Notes: a model not told the origin generated them from the sequence alone. A stretch of 64,000 nucleotides of DNA from Epiperipatus broadwayi (GCA_028023455.1 JAQFVV010012512.1:2699935-2763934); one strand, 5' to 3'; positions 1-13,530 are shown, numbered from the stretch's first letter. Program-made: numbers and translations.

Positions 1-1363
1 TTAAATTGTCATTAAACTTATCAAAATTGTTATCAGCAAAAATATTTTAATTAAAATTAATCCTGATGCCTTTTGTCAAAAGTATTATAAATACCTTAGA
101 AAATGTAAATTTATTATTTTTTGTTCTGAAAAGATTCTTCAACATTATAAAGATTATTAAAATCATGGCAGCTATAAGCTCATACTATACTAACCAGTCA
201 AAAGACAGCTTCAGGCCACTTCCCATTCACCACCTCTGGGAAATGGAGTGGGTAAACTGCTGTTTCTCATTGGAAGTATGCTGTTGTATACCAGTGCCTA
301 TATTGCTGTCATTAAAAAAATTCAGTTTGTTGACACGCTATGCCATCATCACCACTCATTCAATTAAGCAATTTCAGCCAAATGCTTTCCAAAGAACCAG
401 TCCGTCTTCAATCAATTATTAATATTCAAGAAAAAGATCATCCAGGACATGTGAATGGCTCTATGTAAATATAATGTCACAACTACATCTCATGATGCAC
501 TTCACACTTTGTCGTATTTTCAAATCCTTCATGAAGATAACAAATATTAAACAGCAGCAATATTTGAACTCTATACATGAGAATCTGCATCTCGTATATA
601 GTAAAAACAATTCATAGGTATTTGATGATTATTTTTTAATTGTATAATTTATTTTATTTTGTTAATTTTCTTTAATATTTTACTTTAATTCAGCTTTATT
701 ATTAAGAATGATCAAATTGATTGGTAAATGTAGTCATTCTTAAAGTTTAGGTACCTGCCAGATTTATTATTCTAAAAATCAGATGAGAGGGAGTAATTTT
801 TTATAAACACATTGTATTTCTTAAAATTTTGAGAATTGGTTTTCTTTCCCCCTGTAAAAGTAAGCTAATTAATTAAAAGTGCAAAGATGTTTTAAAACCT
901 CTCTTTTGCCTGTCAAAGATTTTGTTTTTCTAAAACATAATTTGCCATGTGTTTCAATTATAGATTTTACTTTTGCAATTATAAATCAGATGTTTTAGAA
1001 ACAATTATAAAAAAAGATGAATTAGTTTTGAATATAATGTTAAAACTGGTTTATTTGAAAGTACAAATATATGTGATTCGATTTACGTTAGCTGAGATAA
1101 GTTAAGGTCAGTTTTCATAAACAACTCATTATAATTATATATGTAAATTATAGACCTTCCGAGCTATCATGCAATATATTTTTTCAAGTATAAGATCTGT
1201 AAAGAGACCTTCAATTAAGCAGGATTATTGGAATCTTTTAATATTTTATTTGTATTTGGCTTTAGTTTGGCCAATAAAGTAATATATGACTTCTTGTTTA
1301 AACTTATAATGTGTCCACCAACATTTATTTTATTGGTCTTTTAATTGAGGCTTTAATAGAAGA

Positions 1364-1395
<32 letters not shown>

Positions 1396-2455
1396 TTAAT
1401 TCATATATTTTGTTCTTCAAGCAATCATTCCTGTTCTATTAGAGTATAATATGATGTAATTCTTTGGAATGGTTCTGCCAAGGCAGATGTAACCCATTTT
1501 TGTTTAATCGTCGGATATATTCATTTCTTGTTTATAACCTAGCATCATGCTTTATATTTTTTAATCTATTTTAAAGCCTGAGATTCCAAGCATGAATTCT
1601 AAGTTTTGACAGTCATCTATTCATGATTGGAATTTTGATATAATTAAATACATACTCCCATCTTAACCCTACTTAAGTATTCATTAATTAATTGTTAAAC
1701 CATCATAGAATTCCCACCCTAAAGATCATTAAGACATATAACCCTGTAGTCCTTCTATTGTATGAAGTTATCGATAATTAATCTGATTAGTCACTATAAG
1801 AAATGCAATAGAATCTTAGATTTAAATCTAGATATATAAACTTTCATTTCACTTTTGCATTTTTTAATTATTATTACTAATAAATCTTTACGGATTACCT
1901 CTACTATTTTGGGTCTTCTTTACTGCAATACATTAAGTAGTTATTTAGCATATTTTTTAGAGTTTCTTGTATCTCTCTGACCCAGTGGGATATAAGAAAA
2001 AGAGCATACTGTATATGCTGACATGAGTGCATTGGTCATGTGTAAATGGTCATGAAGGCATAGGTAATGAGGATCAACTTTATACTGTTTGTGTTAATGT
2101 TTATATTGATGTTACATGTGGATATACAAGTAAGTGATTATTTCTTGGTTCCCATTATTGGTTTAGCTAACTATATGCCTCTGACCATTATATATATGAT
2201 AATATGGCACTACAATGTGAAATGTGATAATTACACTAATCATACAACCTTGAGAAATATATAAAAAAATTGTTCTCTCATAATTTGTTCATTTTAATAT
2301 ATATATATATTCTTATTGTGGTATTTTGGACACAAATACTTATTAGAAATTTATGAGAGTATGTGTATATAATTTATTCGCATATATAGAGAAAATCATG
2401 AAAATTTTTGTTTTTTTCATCATTTGGTAAACTTGATTTAAATTGGGTACAATTT
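1..2455. other. AT-rich intergenic DNA, no recognised gene
   Basis: The stretch has an uninterrupted (AT)n run at about 1364-1394 and scattered poly-A/T. The open frames here (for example 66-422 +) have no recognisable domain and a composition expected by chance in AT-rich DNA. I see no repeat shared with the rest of the window. Confidence 0.6.
1364..1394. repeat. (AT)n microsatellite
   Basis: A pure AT dinucleotide run of about 30 bp. Similar runs recur across the window and serve as insertion sites for both LTR elements described below. Confidence 0.95.
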
Positions 2456-2459
2456 TTGT

Positions 2460-3968
2460 AGTGCAATCTGTGCAGTGGAAGCGGATTCATTAAAAATTTG
2501 TCTTCTTTTTTAAATAGCAGTGAAAACTATAGTTGATGTCAATAGAAATCCCAGTATTCGTTGCTGCTTAATTCTATCTTTAAAATGATGTATTACAATT
2601 TGAAATCGGTTAAAATTTGAATTTTTTATTAATATTTTTATTAGTATGTGCATTTAATTTTTATTTTCTGGTCAGTTTATCAGTTTACATGAAGTCAATA
2701 AAGGCAGAAAATCTTTATTGGCCTTATAAACCAATAAACTGGATTAAAAATATGCTGATTCATATGTCAAGGTCTTCAATGCAATATAAACGTAATCACA
2801 AAATATTGTTTTATTATTTGAATAATATTTTAATTTTTTTTATTATCATTTGGCATAATTTAATAATTTGTTTGTATTGGTATAGCTGTGTACTATATAA
2901 ATTATATAATATTAATATTATTTAATATTATATAATTTTCATTCATATTTAATATTATATAATTTTAAATCATTTATGCTCTTTATTATATGGTATATAA
3001 ATTTGTATTCAAATATAACAAAAGTAGTTTTTGTATACTGTAATTTTGGGTCTCTGATCCAAGTTTGAGGCAACCTTATTTTATAAACATAATGATTCTC
3101 AAAAGGTTCAATAATTTATTTTATTAGTATGCTTATATTTGTATTGGTGTGTTTGTGTTTGCTCTTGGTTTTGTATAATAAGTAATGACTTACATATATA
3201 GAGCAGTTGAATGTAAATTTTAAAAACTGATAATCAAATGTACAGAAAGGTTGCAGATTGCAGTTCATAAAGCAATCACAAAATCGAATTCTGATTCTTG
3301 TTTATGCATTGATACTCATGTGGTGGAGTCAATGCTTTTGCCACATCTTGCATCACATTATTTTCAAGTCTATAGCTAGCAAATGAGATATATTCAAATA
3401 AATTATATCTATGTGGGACAATAAATATAACAAGATAGTACCATTGGTGTACATAAAAAATACAAACATCACTTGATGTACACAAAAAAATACAAAATGA
3501 AGAGATGAAACTCATTTTATCAGTGATACAGACAGTACCCTAAAATTTCTAGTTTTAGATAGATAAGAAGCCAATTTCTATGATGACAAATGCAGATCCA
3601 TCTTCTGGAAAAGATTTGTTTTGTATCTTTTATTAGGATGAATCTTTTTCTTATAGACACCTTTGTGATTTATTAACTTTTGGAGTACAGGATAAAAATG
3701 AAGAATTCTTATGCAACTAGTTTTGGAGATCCTATGCTATGGATTATCTTAGGTAAGATGGTTTGAAAGATAATTTTGTGAGGAATACAAAGAAATTATC
3801 ACTGAAGATGTAATTTAAAGTTACTTAATAATAAATTAGAAATTAGGAACAAACAATAAAGTAATAATTATGTCCAATGTTGAAATTTCTTTTTTTTTTC
3901 TTAATTTTTAAATGGTTATCACTATTTATCTTAGACTTATTGCTTTCCTTAGTTTTTTTAGTTTACCG
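2460..3968 (+). repeat. Left copy of a ~1.5-kb tandem duplication
   Basis: This segment aligns in direct orientation with the next segment (3969-5555). Shared landmarks include the stretch around 2521-2690 matching 4013-4190, the stretch around 3060-3130 matching 4535-4600, and the stretch around 3590-3900 matching 5170-5480. The offset grows from ~1.49 kb to ~1.58 kb, so indels have accumulated. The copies are clearly diverged, so this is an old duplication. No coding frame is conserved between them. Confidence 0.8.
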
Positions 3969-5555
3969 CCACACCCAGCAGCTGATTCATTGAAATTTTT
4001 ATTTTTTAAATTGTGTGAAAACTACAAGCATGACATCAATAGAAATTCCAGCATTCATTGCTGCTTTAAAATTTTTTTTTAAATGGTGTATCTCATGTTG
4101 AAATCCGATAAAATTTAAATTTTTTATTAACATTTTTATTAATAGGTTCATTTAATTTCTGATCTTTTCTGGCCAGTTTACTAGTTTGCTTAGAAAAGAC
4201 AGGCAGAAGTTTTTAACAGGCCAGAGACATTGCTAAAATGGATTAAAAATGTACTCATAATTCGCATTTCAAGGCCTTCTAAATGTAATCAGAATATAGG
4301 GTCATAAGTATCCAATTTTTATTTTTTAATTATTTCAATAGTATTTAAAAAATTTTTGAATTATAATTTTGATAAATGGTATAATTTATTATTATGTTTT
4401 CATTTGTATTTGGTGTGTCTGTGTATTATATAAATTATATATTATTAAATCATTTATGCTCTTTATTATGCAATATATAAATTTGTACTCAAATATAACA
4501 AAAGTAGTTTATATACAATGTAATTTTGAGGCTCCAAGTTTGAGACAACCTTATTTTATAGACATAATGATTCTCAAAATGTTTAATAATTTATTAGTAT
4601 GTTTATATTTGTATTAGTGTGTTTGTGTTTGCACTTGGAGATCTGTTTTGTATAACAAGTCATTTTTATATATATAAAAATTATAGAATAGTGCTATGTA
4701 AATTTCAAGACTGATTATCAGATGAAAGATTGCAGTTGATAAAGCAATCATAAAATTTACTGGGCATAGTACCACGTGAAAATATAAACACTCAAAACCA
4801 ATAAAGAGAGATTTCAAATAGTGTGTGTGTGTGTGTGGTGATAGTGACAATGATTATGTATATACCACATGGAATTGTATGTAGGCAAAGAATCAAATTT
4901 TGATTTTTTCCTATGCCTTGGTCCTCATGCTGTGGAGTCAATAGTTTTGCCACATCTTGCATCACATTGTTTTCAAGTCTATAGTTAGCAAATGAGCTAT
5001 ATGCAAATAAATTATATCTCTATGGGACAATAAATATAATAAGATAACATCACTGGTGTACACAAAAAATATAAATGAAGAGATGAATCTCATTTTATCA
5101 TTGACAAACAGACAGTAGCCTACAATTTCTAGTTTGAGATAGCCAATAAGTCAATTGCTATGATTACAAATGCATATCCACCTTCTGGAAATGATTTGTT
5201 TTGTATTTTTATTAGGATTCATCTTTTTCTTATAGATGCCTTGAGATTTGTTAACATTTAGGATACAAGATAAAAATGAAGAATTCTTATGCGATTAGCT
5301 TTGGAGATTCTGAAACTATGGATTATCTTAGGTAAGAAGTATTATATATGGTTTGAAAGATACTTTTATGAGGAATACAATGAAATTATCAATGAAGATG
5401 TATTTTAAACTTGATCAATGATAAATTAGAAATTATGAACAAACAATAAAGTAGTAATTATTACAGATGTTGAAATTTCTTTTTACCTTATTTTTAAATG
5501 GTAATTACTATTTGTCTTAGCCTTATTGTTTTTCTTAGTTCCTCTAGTCTCTGAC
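3969..5555 (+). repeat. Right copy of the ~1.5-kb tandem duplication
   Basis: Direct repeat of 2460-3968. It carries a (GT)n run near 4821-4836 that the left copy lacks. The open frames in it are not shared between the copies and are not supported as genes. Confidence 0.8.
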
Positions 5556-5644
5556 AATGTACAGCTTTTTGCTCTAACCTTATTAAAATTGAAGTTATTG
5601 TGAAAATTGTATCTCACTTCAGTTTTTTTAAAAATTCAGTATGG

Positions 5645-6575
5645 CACCAAGCTTTTATCATTTATCATCATCAACTCACTTAGATATCATTATGATTTTA
5701 TTACAATTTTAAATCTATAACTTTATAAAATGTTTCCACATTATTTATCAATATATTTCATTGTTGTCAGTTGTTATTTATTTAATATCAGAATTTAAAA
5801 ATGCAAAAGTAAAGAAAAAATAATTTTAACTTACTGCTTTACTGTTGCTTCCATCTTGATAAAATTGATAAACACAAAAATCTGCTCTCCTAAATACAAT
5901 AATTATGATATTAAAAAGAGACATTATTTTTCACAATGCATAACAATTTAGAAAACAGTATCACAAGTATATTTTACTTCATAATCCTAGATTATAAAAG
6001 CTATATACTGCTATTTTTTAAAACTTAATATATATAATTACTATATAAAAAATTTGTAAAAATAATTATAAATATTTAAATAAATTACAAACATATAAAA
6101 TTTGTCTGCACAGTACTAATAACAATCAAAGAGGACTTTACAAGTTTATTTATACAAACGAACATCAAGGAATCTCACACTCAGCAATGTTCTAGACTGT
6201 TGTTGAGCCATTTATAGTTTTCCTCTGTAAACTACTAACATCTGCAGATTGTTTTTGAACTAATAAATCAATATTAATCATAGCCAGTGGAAGCACTGCA
6301 GCGCTATTACAATGCACTGACAATCAGTTGATCCAGAATTATGGGATAGTATTTTAATATAAATTTATTTAGTGATGTGTTACTTTGCCCTTGATAAATC
6401 TTCCGTGACTGTGAAATTATTAATTGTAAATTTTGAATTTTAATATTGATTAGATTGTTCTTTGTGCTAATATTGATTAGATGTTTAAATTTGAATTTGA
6501 TTAAATTTGGTTAATGTTAATTTAAACGGTATTAAATATATATGTCCAAATAATTAAGTATAGGGTTAGGAATAT

Positions 6576-6612
<37 letters not shown>

Positions 6613-8690
6613 CGATGTTGTGTATCAAATTAGATAAATTATAAAAATCTAAAAGATGGAGTTTAGTTTGTTAATCTTTTTTTTTCTTTACGAGTATTAA
6701 TTCAGTGACTCTAATTTATGTTGAAAAGATTTGTTTTAGAAGCTTAAGTATCGAATGCAAAATTAGGATTTAAGACATTTTAACTTGAAAGCTGTTTTTT
6801 TTTTTTAAAAAAAAATTAAACGATTTTCTACTTTCATAAATATGTGGTATCCATTAAGAATCAAATTCGTTCGAACACCATTTCACTAATCTTTAAAAAT
6901 AAAATGTTAATTTCTATGTAAAAATCTAAAATATTTAATTGAATTTTAAGAGATGTTTCATAAACGACACGTTAAATAAAGTACTATATTTCCATTTTTT
7001 AACAAAATATACTTAAAACTAATTCATAACTTAATATATCTGAAATGTGACTCAAGAAAAGACTATTTTATTTTTCTAAAGCAAATTCTCATTATTTTCT
7101 TAATATTACCGTCTTCCTTCTTTAATTCTCTTTTTTCAATGCTAATGTAATAAAAATTACACAAGGTACGTTTTGTATATAATAACGTACTTTAAAGTTT
7201 TCTACCAATAATTATTTTCTGTAGGTCACATGTCAAAGACTGTAAACTTTCGTTTTTTAAGTTTTTTACAACTCATTCATGTTCATTTGAAATCGGGAAT
7301 TCTACTTTTATACAGTATAAAAAGCAATGAGAATCGATTAAGTTTTAGTCAAATATTTAATATAATGCCAGAATTGATGATTACAATAACATTAAAACTG
7401 AAAGTAAATGTGTTTGATCGTTTCTAATGCATATAGAGATATATGTATTAAATATTTATAGCAGCTAAAATTAAGTGAAAAAGCAAAATTTCATTAAATA
7501 TGTTATTCTTTAATTGAATTAGTAAAATAAGCGTTAATGAATGTTTTAAATCAGTATTAAAGTAAAAAGTAATACTTATTATGTAAATATTACCTTTAGC
7601 GAGTCGAAGCAATAAATAGTCTGGTGTAAAGATTTTGAGCAATCCGAACAATTGGCAACATCATGATCGCCTGCACTCACGTGGTGTGCTGGAGGTGTGG
7701 GCATAGAATGTACTAAATTATTCAGATTTAAGAAAGAATGTTATTTCACGAGAATATATAAGTATTACATATTCACACACACATACATAAATATAACTGA
7801 AGTTATATAAATATTACAGCCACAACACTGACGCTCTCACTGCTGTTAACTGTGAGTAAATAATTGACGCAATGATGGGCTGGATGTAATAACCTATGAA
7901 TGCGTGCAAAACAGGCAATTTGGTTCTAGCAATGCCTTATTTTCGTCCTAACTGCTGAATATATATATATCCAGGACTCTTTACAATAGTGACACTATTT
8001 TTGTAGTTTTTATAATATACATTGCTATGTGTAGCCTTATTGTAGTTAGTCATGAAGTAAATAGGATTCTCATATTAGTTCTCTAAATCGATTTCTAACA
8101 CTAGACAGTGTAGATACAATTACTTTAGTCTATTCTTACATTTATTCGTAGTCACCTTAATTCACAGTATTCTTTATTGGTGTCATATTCTCAAAGTACC
8201 AACTACATGAAATTCTTACACTAGACGCGTATTCTTTCTTTCAGTCCGTTAAAGGTCATGTTTACTGCATATTTAATGTGTTGTCATTGTAAATCTTTAT
8301 AATTAAATACGATATTATTTTTTAAATAAGGGAAAATACAAAATTTTACCAATGTCTTAGCTTTTGTTCTGTGAGGGTTTATTTAATTTTATTTTATTTA
8401 TTTATTTTGGCAATTTTGCTACACATAGAATGTTTTCCCGCATTTGTTTTATGAGTTCAACAAATTGTTACAATGTAAAAATTTCCATTATTTTATTTTT
8501 ATCGCTTATATAAAGTAAGCAAAATATTATTCAAGCTATAATATTCAACTACTCAAAGACTTGTTTATGTCTGTTGATATTTCCTCAGGCATGCCATGAA
8601 ATAATAATAATAGTAGTAACAAAGAAATAATTTAGTTTTACAGAACAGTTCAGTTTTTATAAAATAGTTGCTTATTAAATATTCAGATGG
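5645..8690 (+). repeat. Paralogous block, uninterrupted copy
   Basis: About 3.05 kb that reappears reverse-complemented across 31478-42703. Matching landmarks: 5650-5790 with 42540-42700; 6830-7030 with 41280-41480; 7690-7780 with 33440-33520; 7970-8000 with 33225-33260; 8030-8480 with 31690-32100; 8540-8690 with 31478-31640. This copy contains neither of the insertions found in the other. It also holds a (CA)n run at about 6578-6608. It may be an old segmental duplication or a long dispersed repeat; no coding content was recognised. Confidence 0.85.
6578..6608. repeat. (CA)n microsatellite
   Basis: A run of about 15 CA units inside the paralogous block. The inverted paralogue near 41690 has only a short degenerate GT stretch at the matching place. 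Confidence 0.95.
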
Positions 8691-9925
8691 TATGCTTATA
8701 TTTTACAATAAATATTTTTTAGTTGTAGTGAAACAAATATATACAATCTGCTTTTATTATTATTATGAAACAATTTGTATTTTATAACAAAAAAAAATGA
8801 TCGCGCCGTGTGATTATATATCTGACAATAAATGCAAACTAAAGAAAATTTTAGGTCATAACAAATCGTCCAAAAATAAAAGGGGGATTATCGTTTTGTA
8901 ACCAAATTGAAAATAAATAAATAAATAGTTCTCACAAAACTAAAGTGGAACACTAGTAAGTCTTGGTATTTTAAGTATTAGTGCGGACATCACAAGACTG
9001 ATTTCGGATAAAAAGTTCCTGATTTAAAAAAATCTCAACTAATTACATCTTTAATTGGTTAAATTTTAAGTATAGGAATAAAATAAAATGCTTAATTGAT
9101 TTTATTTTAACTTGTATTTTCTATAAATGTACATACTTACCGCTTTTATAAACTTTCATTTAAAAAAAAAATACAAACTTCCACCAATCCTTTCTGATTT
9201 GTCCGAATTTTCCTTAAAAAGTCATTTATAATTTGTGGAAACAAACAATTATTTCTTTAATTAGTAGTTCACTTTTTCTCTAAGTATTTTAAATTTTTTG
9301 TGGAAAAATAAACGGTACATCCTGTAATCAATCTTGGTATCCGGACTAATACTTAAATACCGCATTATTACTTATACCTTTATTTATTTATTTTAATAAC
9401 TTAAAAAATATAATTGAACATGTTTTAGTAACTTGAATATAATCCTAAATAAAATTTCGCACTTAAGGTATCATATACAATTAAATTTTTTCATTGCTGT
9501 ACATATTTATGTATGTTTTTATACATAAAAGATCTGATGGAACAATTTAACCTCCATAACTCTCTGTAATAGCAGGGAACTTAAAATATATTCAGTTCTC
9601 ATATCTCTGGTGCAAATATTAGGTAGTAACATTTTTTTCACTTGATGATAAAAATAAATAACTTAGCAAATTTTATATTCCCTTCCCACACAATACATAG
9701 ATATGACTTTTGTCAATTAAAATAGTCAAACATAGAAAATCAGAAGACCTTAATTTATAGGCTGCAGAAAATTATTAAAGATTAAATGTGTCCGAAAACC
9801 AAAAAAGAATACAGAAAAAGAATCATTAGGCAATCGTTATAAATAATATTTATTGCATTTGCCCAGAATATATATATATATATACATACAGGTATACTGT
9901 CTCTAATGAACTTAATGTAATTAGA
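8691..9925. other. AT-rich spacer, nothing recognised
   Basis: Lies between the paralogous block and the first SINE-like repeat. Only poly-A/T tracts and a short TA run near 9870 are visible. Confidence 0.5.
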
Positions 9926-9929
9926 AGAC

Positions 9930-10200
9930 ATTTGAACTCAGACTTTCAATCTCCCTACAGCTACCCACTTCACCTTATACAACCAACCAATACACATGAC
10001 CATATATATATATATATAAAGATAAATTATCTCCAATATACCTATTTCATGCTGAACCAGTACTCATCAATTGGTCCAGATCAATATCTCCCCCACATGT
10101 ATATAAGTCAGTGCTCAGTTTATATTAATTTAGCAAATCTTCAAACTTTAATGGACAGGCTTTAACTTTCTCCACCCTCCAACTCTTTAGCCATCCATAT
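9930..10200 (+). repeat. SINE-like dispersed repeat, copy 1
   Basis: This segment matches 19795-20032 in direct orientation and 57006-57257 in inverse orientation. Conserved islands are the 'gaactcagactttca' start, the 'ccaatataccta...catgctgaaccag' centre, the 'actcatcaattggtcc' segment, and the 'ctttaatggacaggct' segment near the 3' end. An internal TA microsatellite separates the two halves. I could not identify a clear pol III A or B box, so 'SINE-like' refers only to size and dispersal; it could be a non-autonomous DNA transposon. Confidence 0.7.
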
Positions 10201-12530
10201 CACTAAAAATCTGATGATGAAACACTCAAAAACCTCTCATTTCATCTAATATTAATTTAAAATTAATAGGTGAAAAAACTGAGGGAAATAAACATTTTGA
10301 TAAGCCTCATATTGTGAATGCTGAACTACTTCAAGTTGAATTTCATTTCTCATCTCGCACTCAGTGACATTATTGTTTGAGATCTAACGATTTTTCTTTC
10401 AAAAGTTAACCTTAATAATGGCAGTTGCTAGTCCATTGAAATATCGGATTGCAATGCAAAATAATATAATAAACGGTTTTATCCCAATAATAATTATATA
10501 TATATTATCACCTATATTTTTAGTAGAATTAAAAACAAAGAAATGGAATCAAAAAAAAAGGGTAAATATTAAAAGAAATTATTAAGAATTGACTTACATA
10601 TAAAGCTAGTATTTTCTGGTTGCTATGTCTATATGTAAAGCAAATGATGGTTGAAATAAATTTTACAAGCAACAATTAGACACATAAATACTTATTTCAG
10701 TTACCTTCATAACCTTCTTCAACTGGAAATCAATTAAGCAGCTTCCAGTTGAAGAAGGTTATGAAAATAAATAAAAGTACTTCTAAATTTAATAGTTTCT
10801 TGTAAAATTTATTTCCACTATTAATTTCTCATATATATATATGTGTGTGTGTGTGTGTAAAATAAATAAAATGTCCGTTAATTAAAAACAAAATTGTAAT
10901 TATAATTGAAATAATAAATTTAACGATTTACAAACTATTACAAACAATCCTTGTTAAAATAACTTGACCTAATATTTATCAAACTGTTATTTTTAATAAA
11001 CATTTAATTTAATATTTTAAGTAATTAGAAGATAAAATTTCATTGTTAAACAAAATAAAACGATGTTTGAGTCACAAAGAGTATTACATATTTGTGAACA
11101 GAATACATTGATTATCTTTCATGTTTAATATCTATAAATCCTCAACTAGCATCCATGCCCCACATATATTTTTCTTGTTTATCTAGTTTAGTGTTAAAAT
11201 ATCCTTTTTAATACCAATCTTAGTTGGGTACTTGTGTACTATTCCTGCAATAAAGAAAAGATAGGATGCCTTTTCACATACCCAATAAAGTAATAATCTT
11301 GTGAACGTCAAATAAACCTTGTGATTTGAATGTTATTTCTCGTCATCGAAAAACGTGTTTTTAAATGTGCGCAAAAACATGTTTTGCAATGTGTCCTAAA
11401 CAAAAGCTATTCTATTGCTGCCGTTTGGAGATTTGTATGCGTATTGTATTGAGTTCTGCCCATTGTATTGAGTTCTGCCCGGGTATTTAAAAATGTTTTT
11501 TGTCTCATTAAAAAGTTTGTTGTTAAAATTTGAAATTCGTTGGTGGTGTTGTTATTTAATTGTGGGTTTTTTAACATTAAATAATAATTTTATTTAGGCT
11601 AAACATAGTTACATTATCTCAAAATATAAATAAATCACCATGCATTACAATTGCGTATTAGATGAATCTGTTATTAGTCCATTTTGGGTTAATTTCTCAT
11701 CTTTAATTTCAAGTTTTGCCACACACACACACAAAAAAAAGAAAACCAAACAAATAATTCAGAACAATAAAGAAATAGAAAATAGAAAACTTTTATGACC
11801 AGTTTTACACAAGCAGACAGAAAAAAATAGAATCAAAATTTTACTAAACCTATCCTTTTTTGGAAATACACAAAACAAAACCAATAATTAAGAACAGTAA
11901 TACAAAACAAATATCAATTGTAAGAGTTTTCATGCAGGAAGGAGGATACCAAAAATGGTTTTCTATCATTCAGTAGAGAGAAAAATGGATCCAGACTGCT
12001 ATGGACCAAATCAGGTAGATTATTTTCATTCTAATCTAAAATTAAATAGAGGAGAAATTATTTACTTTTCTTTATTAATAAAAAAAAAGTTTTTTTTTGT
12101 TCAACAAGGAAAAAAAATATTTATTTCCATTAAGGAAATGAAATTAAGATCAAAAAGCAATCTCATAATATTTGAACTATTTGGATGTGAATCCCAGTTT
12201 GTGGATCCATCAAATTATAAGTGTTGGTCTGTCAGCATAAGCCACCAAATATCCACTGTTGAGAAAGAATTTGGCCTTGTTGATTTTTCCTCCATGAAAA
12301 AAAAAAGCCTATCATCAATTGTCAAATAGAAATAAAGCAACTAAAAATAAGACAAAATAACAGCCACCCAAGCAGATTATAAAAAAAGATAATGGTTTTG
12401 CAACTGACAAATATAAATAAATAAGGCAAAAGAACAACAATCAATCATACATTTTTTAAGATACATCGCAGGGTTGGTTTATTTTCAATTTGATATCATC
12501 GCAAAATTACATCTTGATCACTTTTTTGTC
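10201..12530. other. AT-rich spacer with one hairpin
   Basis: Contains the hairpin at 10708-10763 and an (AT)n(GT)n tract at about 10830-10860. A 124-codon frame at 11955-12329 (+) is lysine- and serine-rich, has no recognised domain and carries a poly-A/T stretch. I do not call it a gene. Confidence 0.5.
10708..10763. repeat. Perfect 21-bp inverted repeat (hairpin)
   Basis: Arms 10708-10728 and 10743-10763 are exact reverse complements separated by 14 nt. The arm is 'cataaccttcttcaactggaa'. Its perfection in otherwise decaying DNA suggests a recent origin or a templated event. Confidence 0.9.
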
Positions 12531-12539
12531 CAGTCTAAA

Positions 12540-12906
12540 AAAATTTCATCAAAGTGCTACAATTTGTTTAATGTAGAAGGTATGTAAAATGCAATATCAC
12601 ATATACCTTTATAAATTTTCTTTATAAAATTGACTTGATCATTCGAAATATATCATATTGGTATCCCCATTATTTTTTATTAGGAGGATCAATATTATTA
12701 TTAAAATTTTTATTCTTATATTTCGTATCAAAATATTTAATAACATTATATATGTGACTATAATTGTAGCCAACATTTAGCAATTCATTCGAATATATTT
12801 CAATATTTTTACCTTTATCCCGTGAATATTTGCAAAGACTATTTTTTCTAAATAAGAAAGACTTCAAACCTTCCATTTTATGTGGTATGGCATTCTTGAT
12901 TTGCAT
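12540..12906 (-). pseudogene. Penelope-like element fragment, region before the endonuclease
   Basis: An open minus-strand frame (12906-12670) contains 'ELLNVGYNYSHIYNVI', which aligns with 'ELLKVGYNKNQIVHTV' of the Penelope palindrome at 60.4 kb. After a stop, the same strand continues with a segment reading 'KKIYKGICDIAFYIPSTLN' (about 12620-12550), which aligns with 'KNIFKEKYNISFCVPPNVN' of the other copy. In intact Penelope-like elements this part links the reverse transcriptase to the C-terminal GIY-YIG nuclease. No RT motifs are seen here, so only the 3' part of the element survives. The fragment is joined at 12906 to an oppositely oriented endonuclease fragment. I am confident of the family by homology between the window copies; clade assignment is not possible. 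Confidence 0.7.
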
Positions 12907-13325
12907 GGAATATAATCTCTCCTACATTACACAAATTAATAAATAATTCTAAAGATAAAACCTCATTTATAAATAAATATTGTATCATTTATAAATGGAT
13001 ATGTAGGTGTGGTAGTGGATATATATAGATGAATCGAGATGTACGTTGAAAAAAAGAACTAAAGAACATTTGCTGTTATTAAAAAGTGTTCAAAAATCGA
13101 AACAAAATTGCAAAGGAAATCATGTTTTAGCATCCGTTTTTTAAGACCTTAATAAATCATATATTTATGGATTTTAATTTCAATTATAATAATGTTAAAA
13201 ATATTGCAAATTGAAAAAAATAACAACAAAAGGAAAATAAAGGAAGCTATGCTAATATAAAAATACAAACATGACTTAATTAACAGGGAGGCAGCAAACG
13301 TTAAGCTCACAGAATTGTGTTAAAG
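12900..13325 (+). pseudogene. Penelope-like GIY-YIG endonuclease fragment, frameshifted
   Basis: Starting just after a TGA at 12897, the plus strand reads through 'NIISPTLHKLINNSKDKTS' and 'CIIYKWICRCGSGYI', where a 2-bp excess in an AT run at about 13020-13026 shifts the frame. It then continues 'DESRCTLKKRTKEHLLLL' up to a TAA at 13142. This matches the GIY-YIG core of the 60-kb copies ('NIIYQISCGCQKLYIGESRC', 'KRLKEHQLL'). The tyrosine and the arginine of the nuclease core remain, but the glycine after YI reads as aspartate. Further on, 'KIKEAMLI' and 'KYKHDLINREAANVKLTEL' (to about 13320) match the C-terminus of the family, with stops in between. No ATG starts this piece. It sits head-to-head with the minus-strand fragment that precedes it. 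It is a dead copy. Confidence 0.75.
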
Positions 13326-13530
13326 TTAACCTTTCAAAGTGTCAATTGACAAAGACTAGGAGGCTAGTCAAAAGCGCTCCTAAGTGGATAAAATTTTTAA
13401 TTATACTTCACATATATCTGATTACCGTATTTATAAATATTCAATTATATAATTGTGTATATTGCTTTGAAGAAATACATACATCGAATTATAATATCAT
13501 TACACACACACACATATATATATATTGAAA
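13326..13530 (+). repeat. 3' untranslated tail of the Penelope-like element
   Basis: The sequence after the endonuclease C-terminus ('taacctttcaaagtgt...ttgacaaagact' and 'cctaagtggataaaa') is repeated in the same order at about 30535-30670. Both copies end in an AT/GT or CA microsatellite, so this is the shared 3' end of the family. Confidence 0.7.

Noticed and set aside
66-422. 118-codon plus-strand frame near the window start
   Set aside because: No recognisable domain, no paralogue, and AT-driven composition; such frames are expected by chance here.
11955-12329. 124-codon plus-strand frame
   Set aside because: Contains long K/F runs from poly-A/T, no recognised family, no splice or promoter context.
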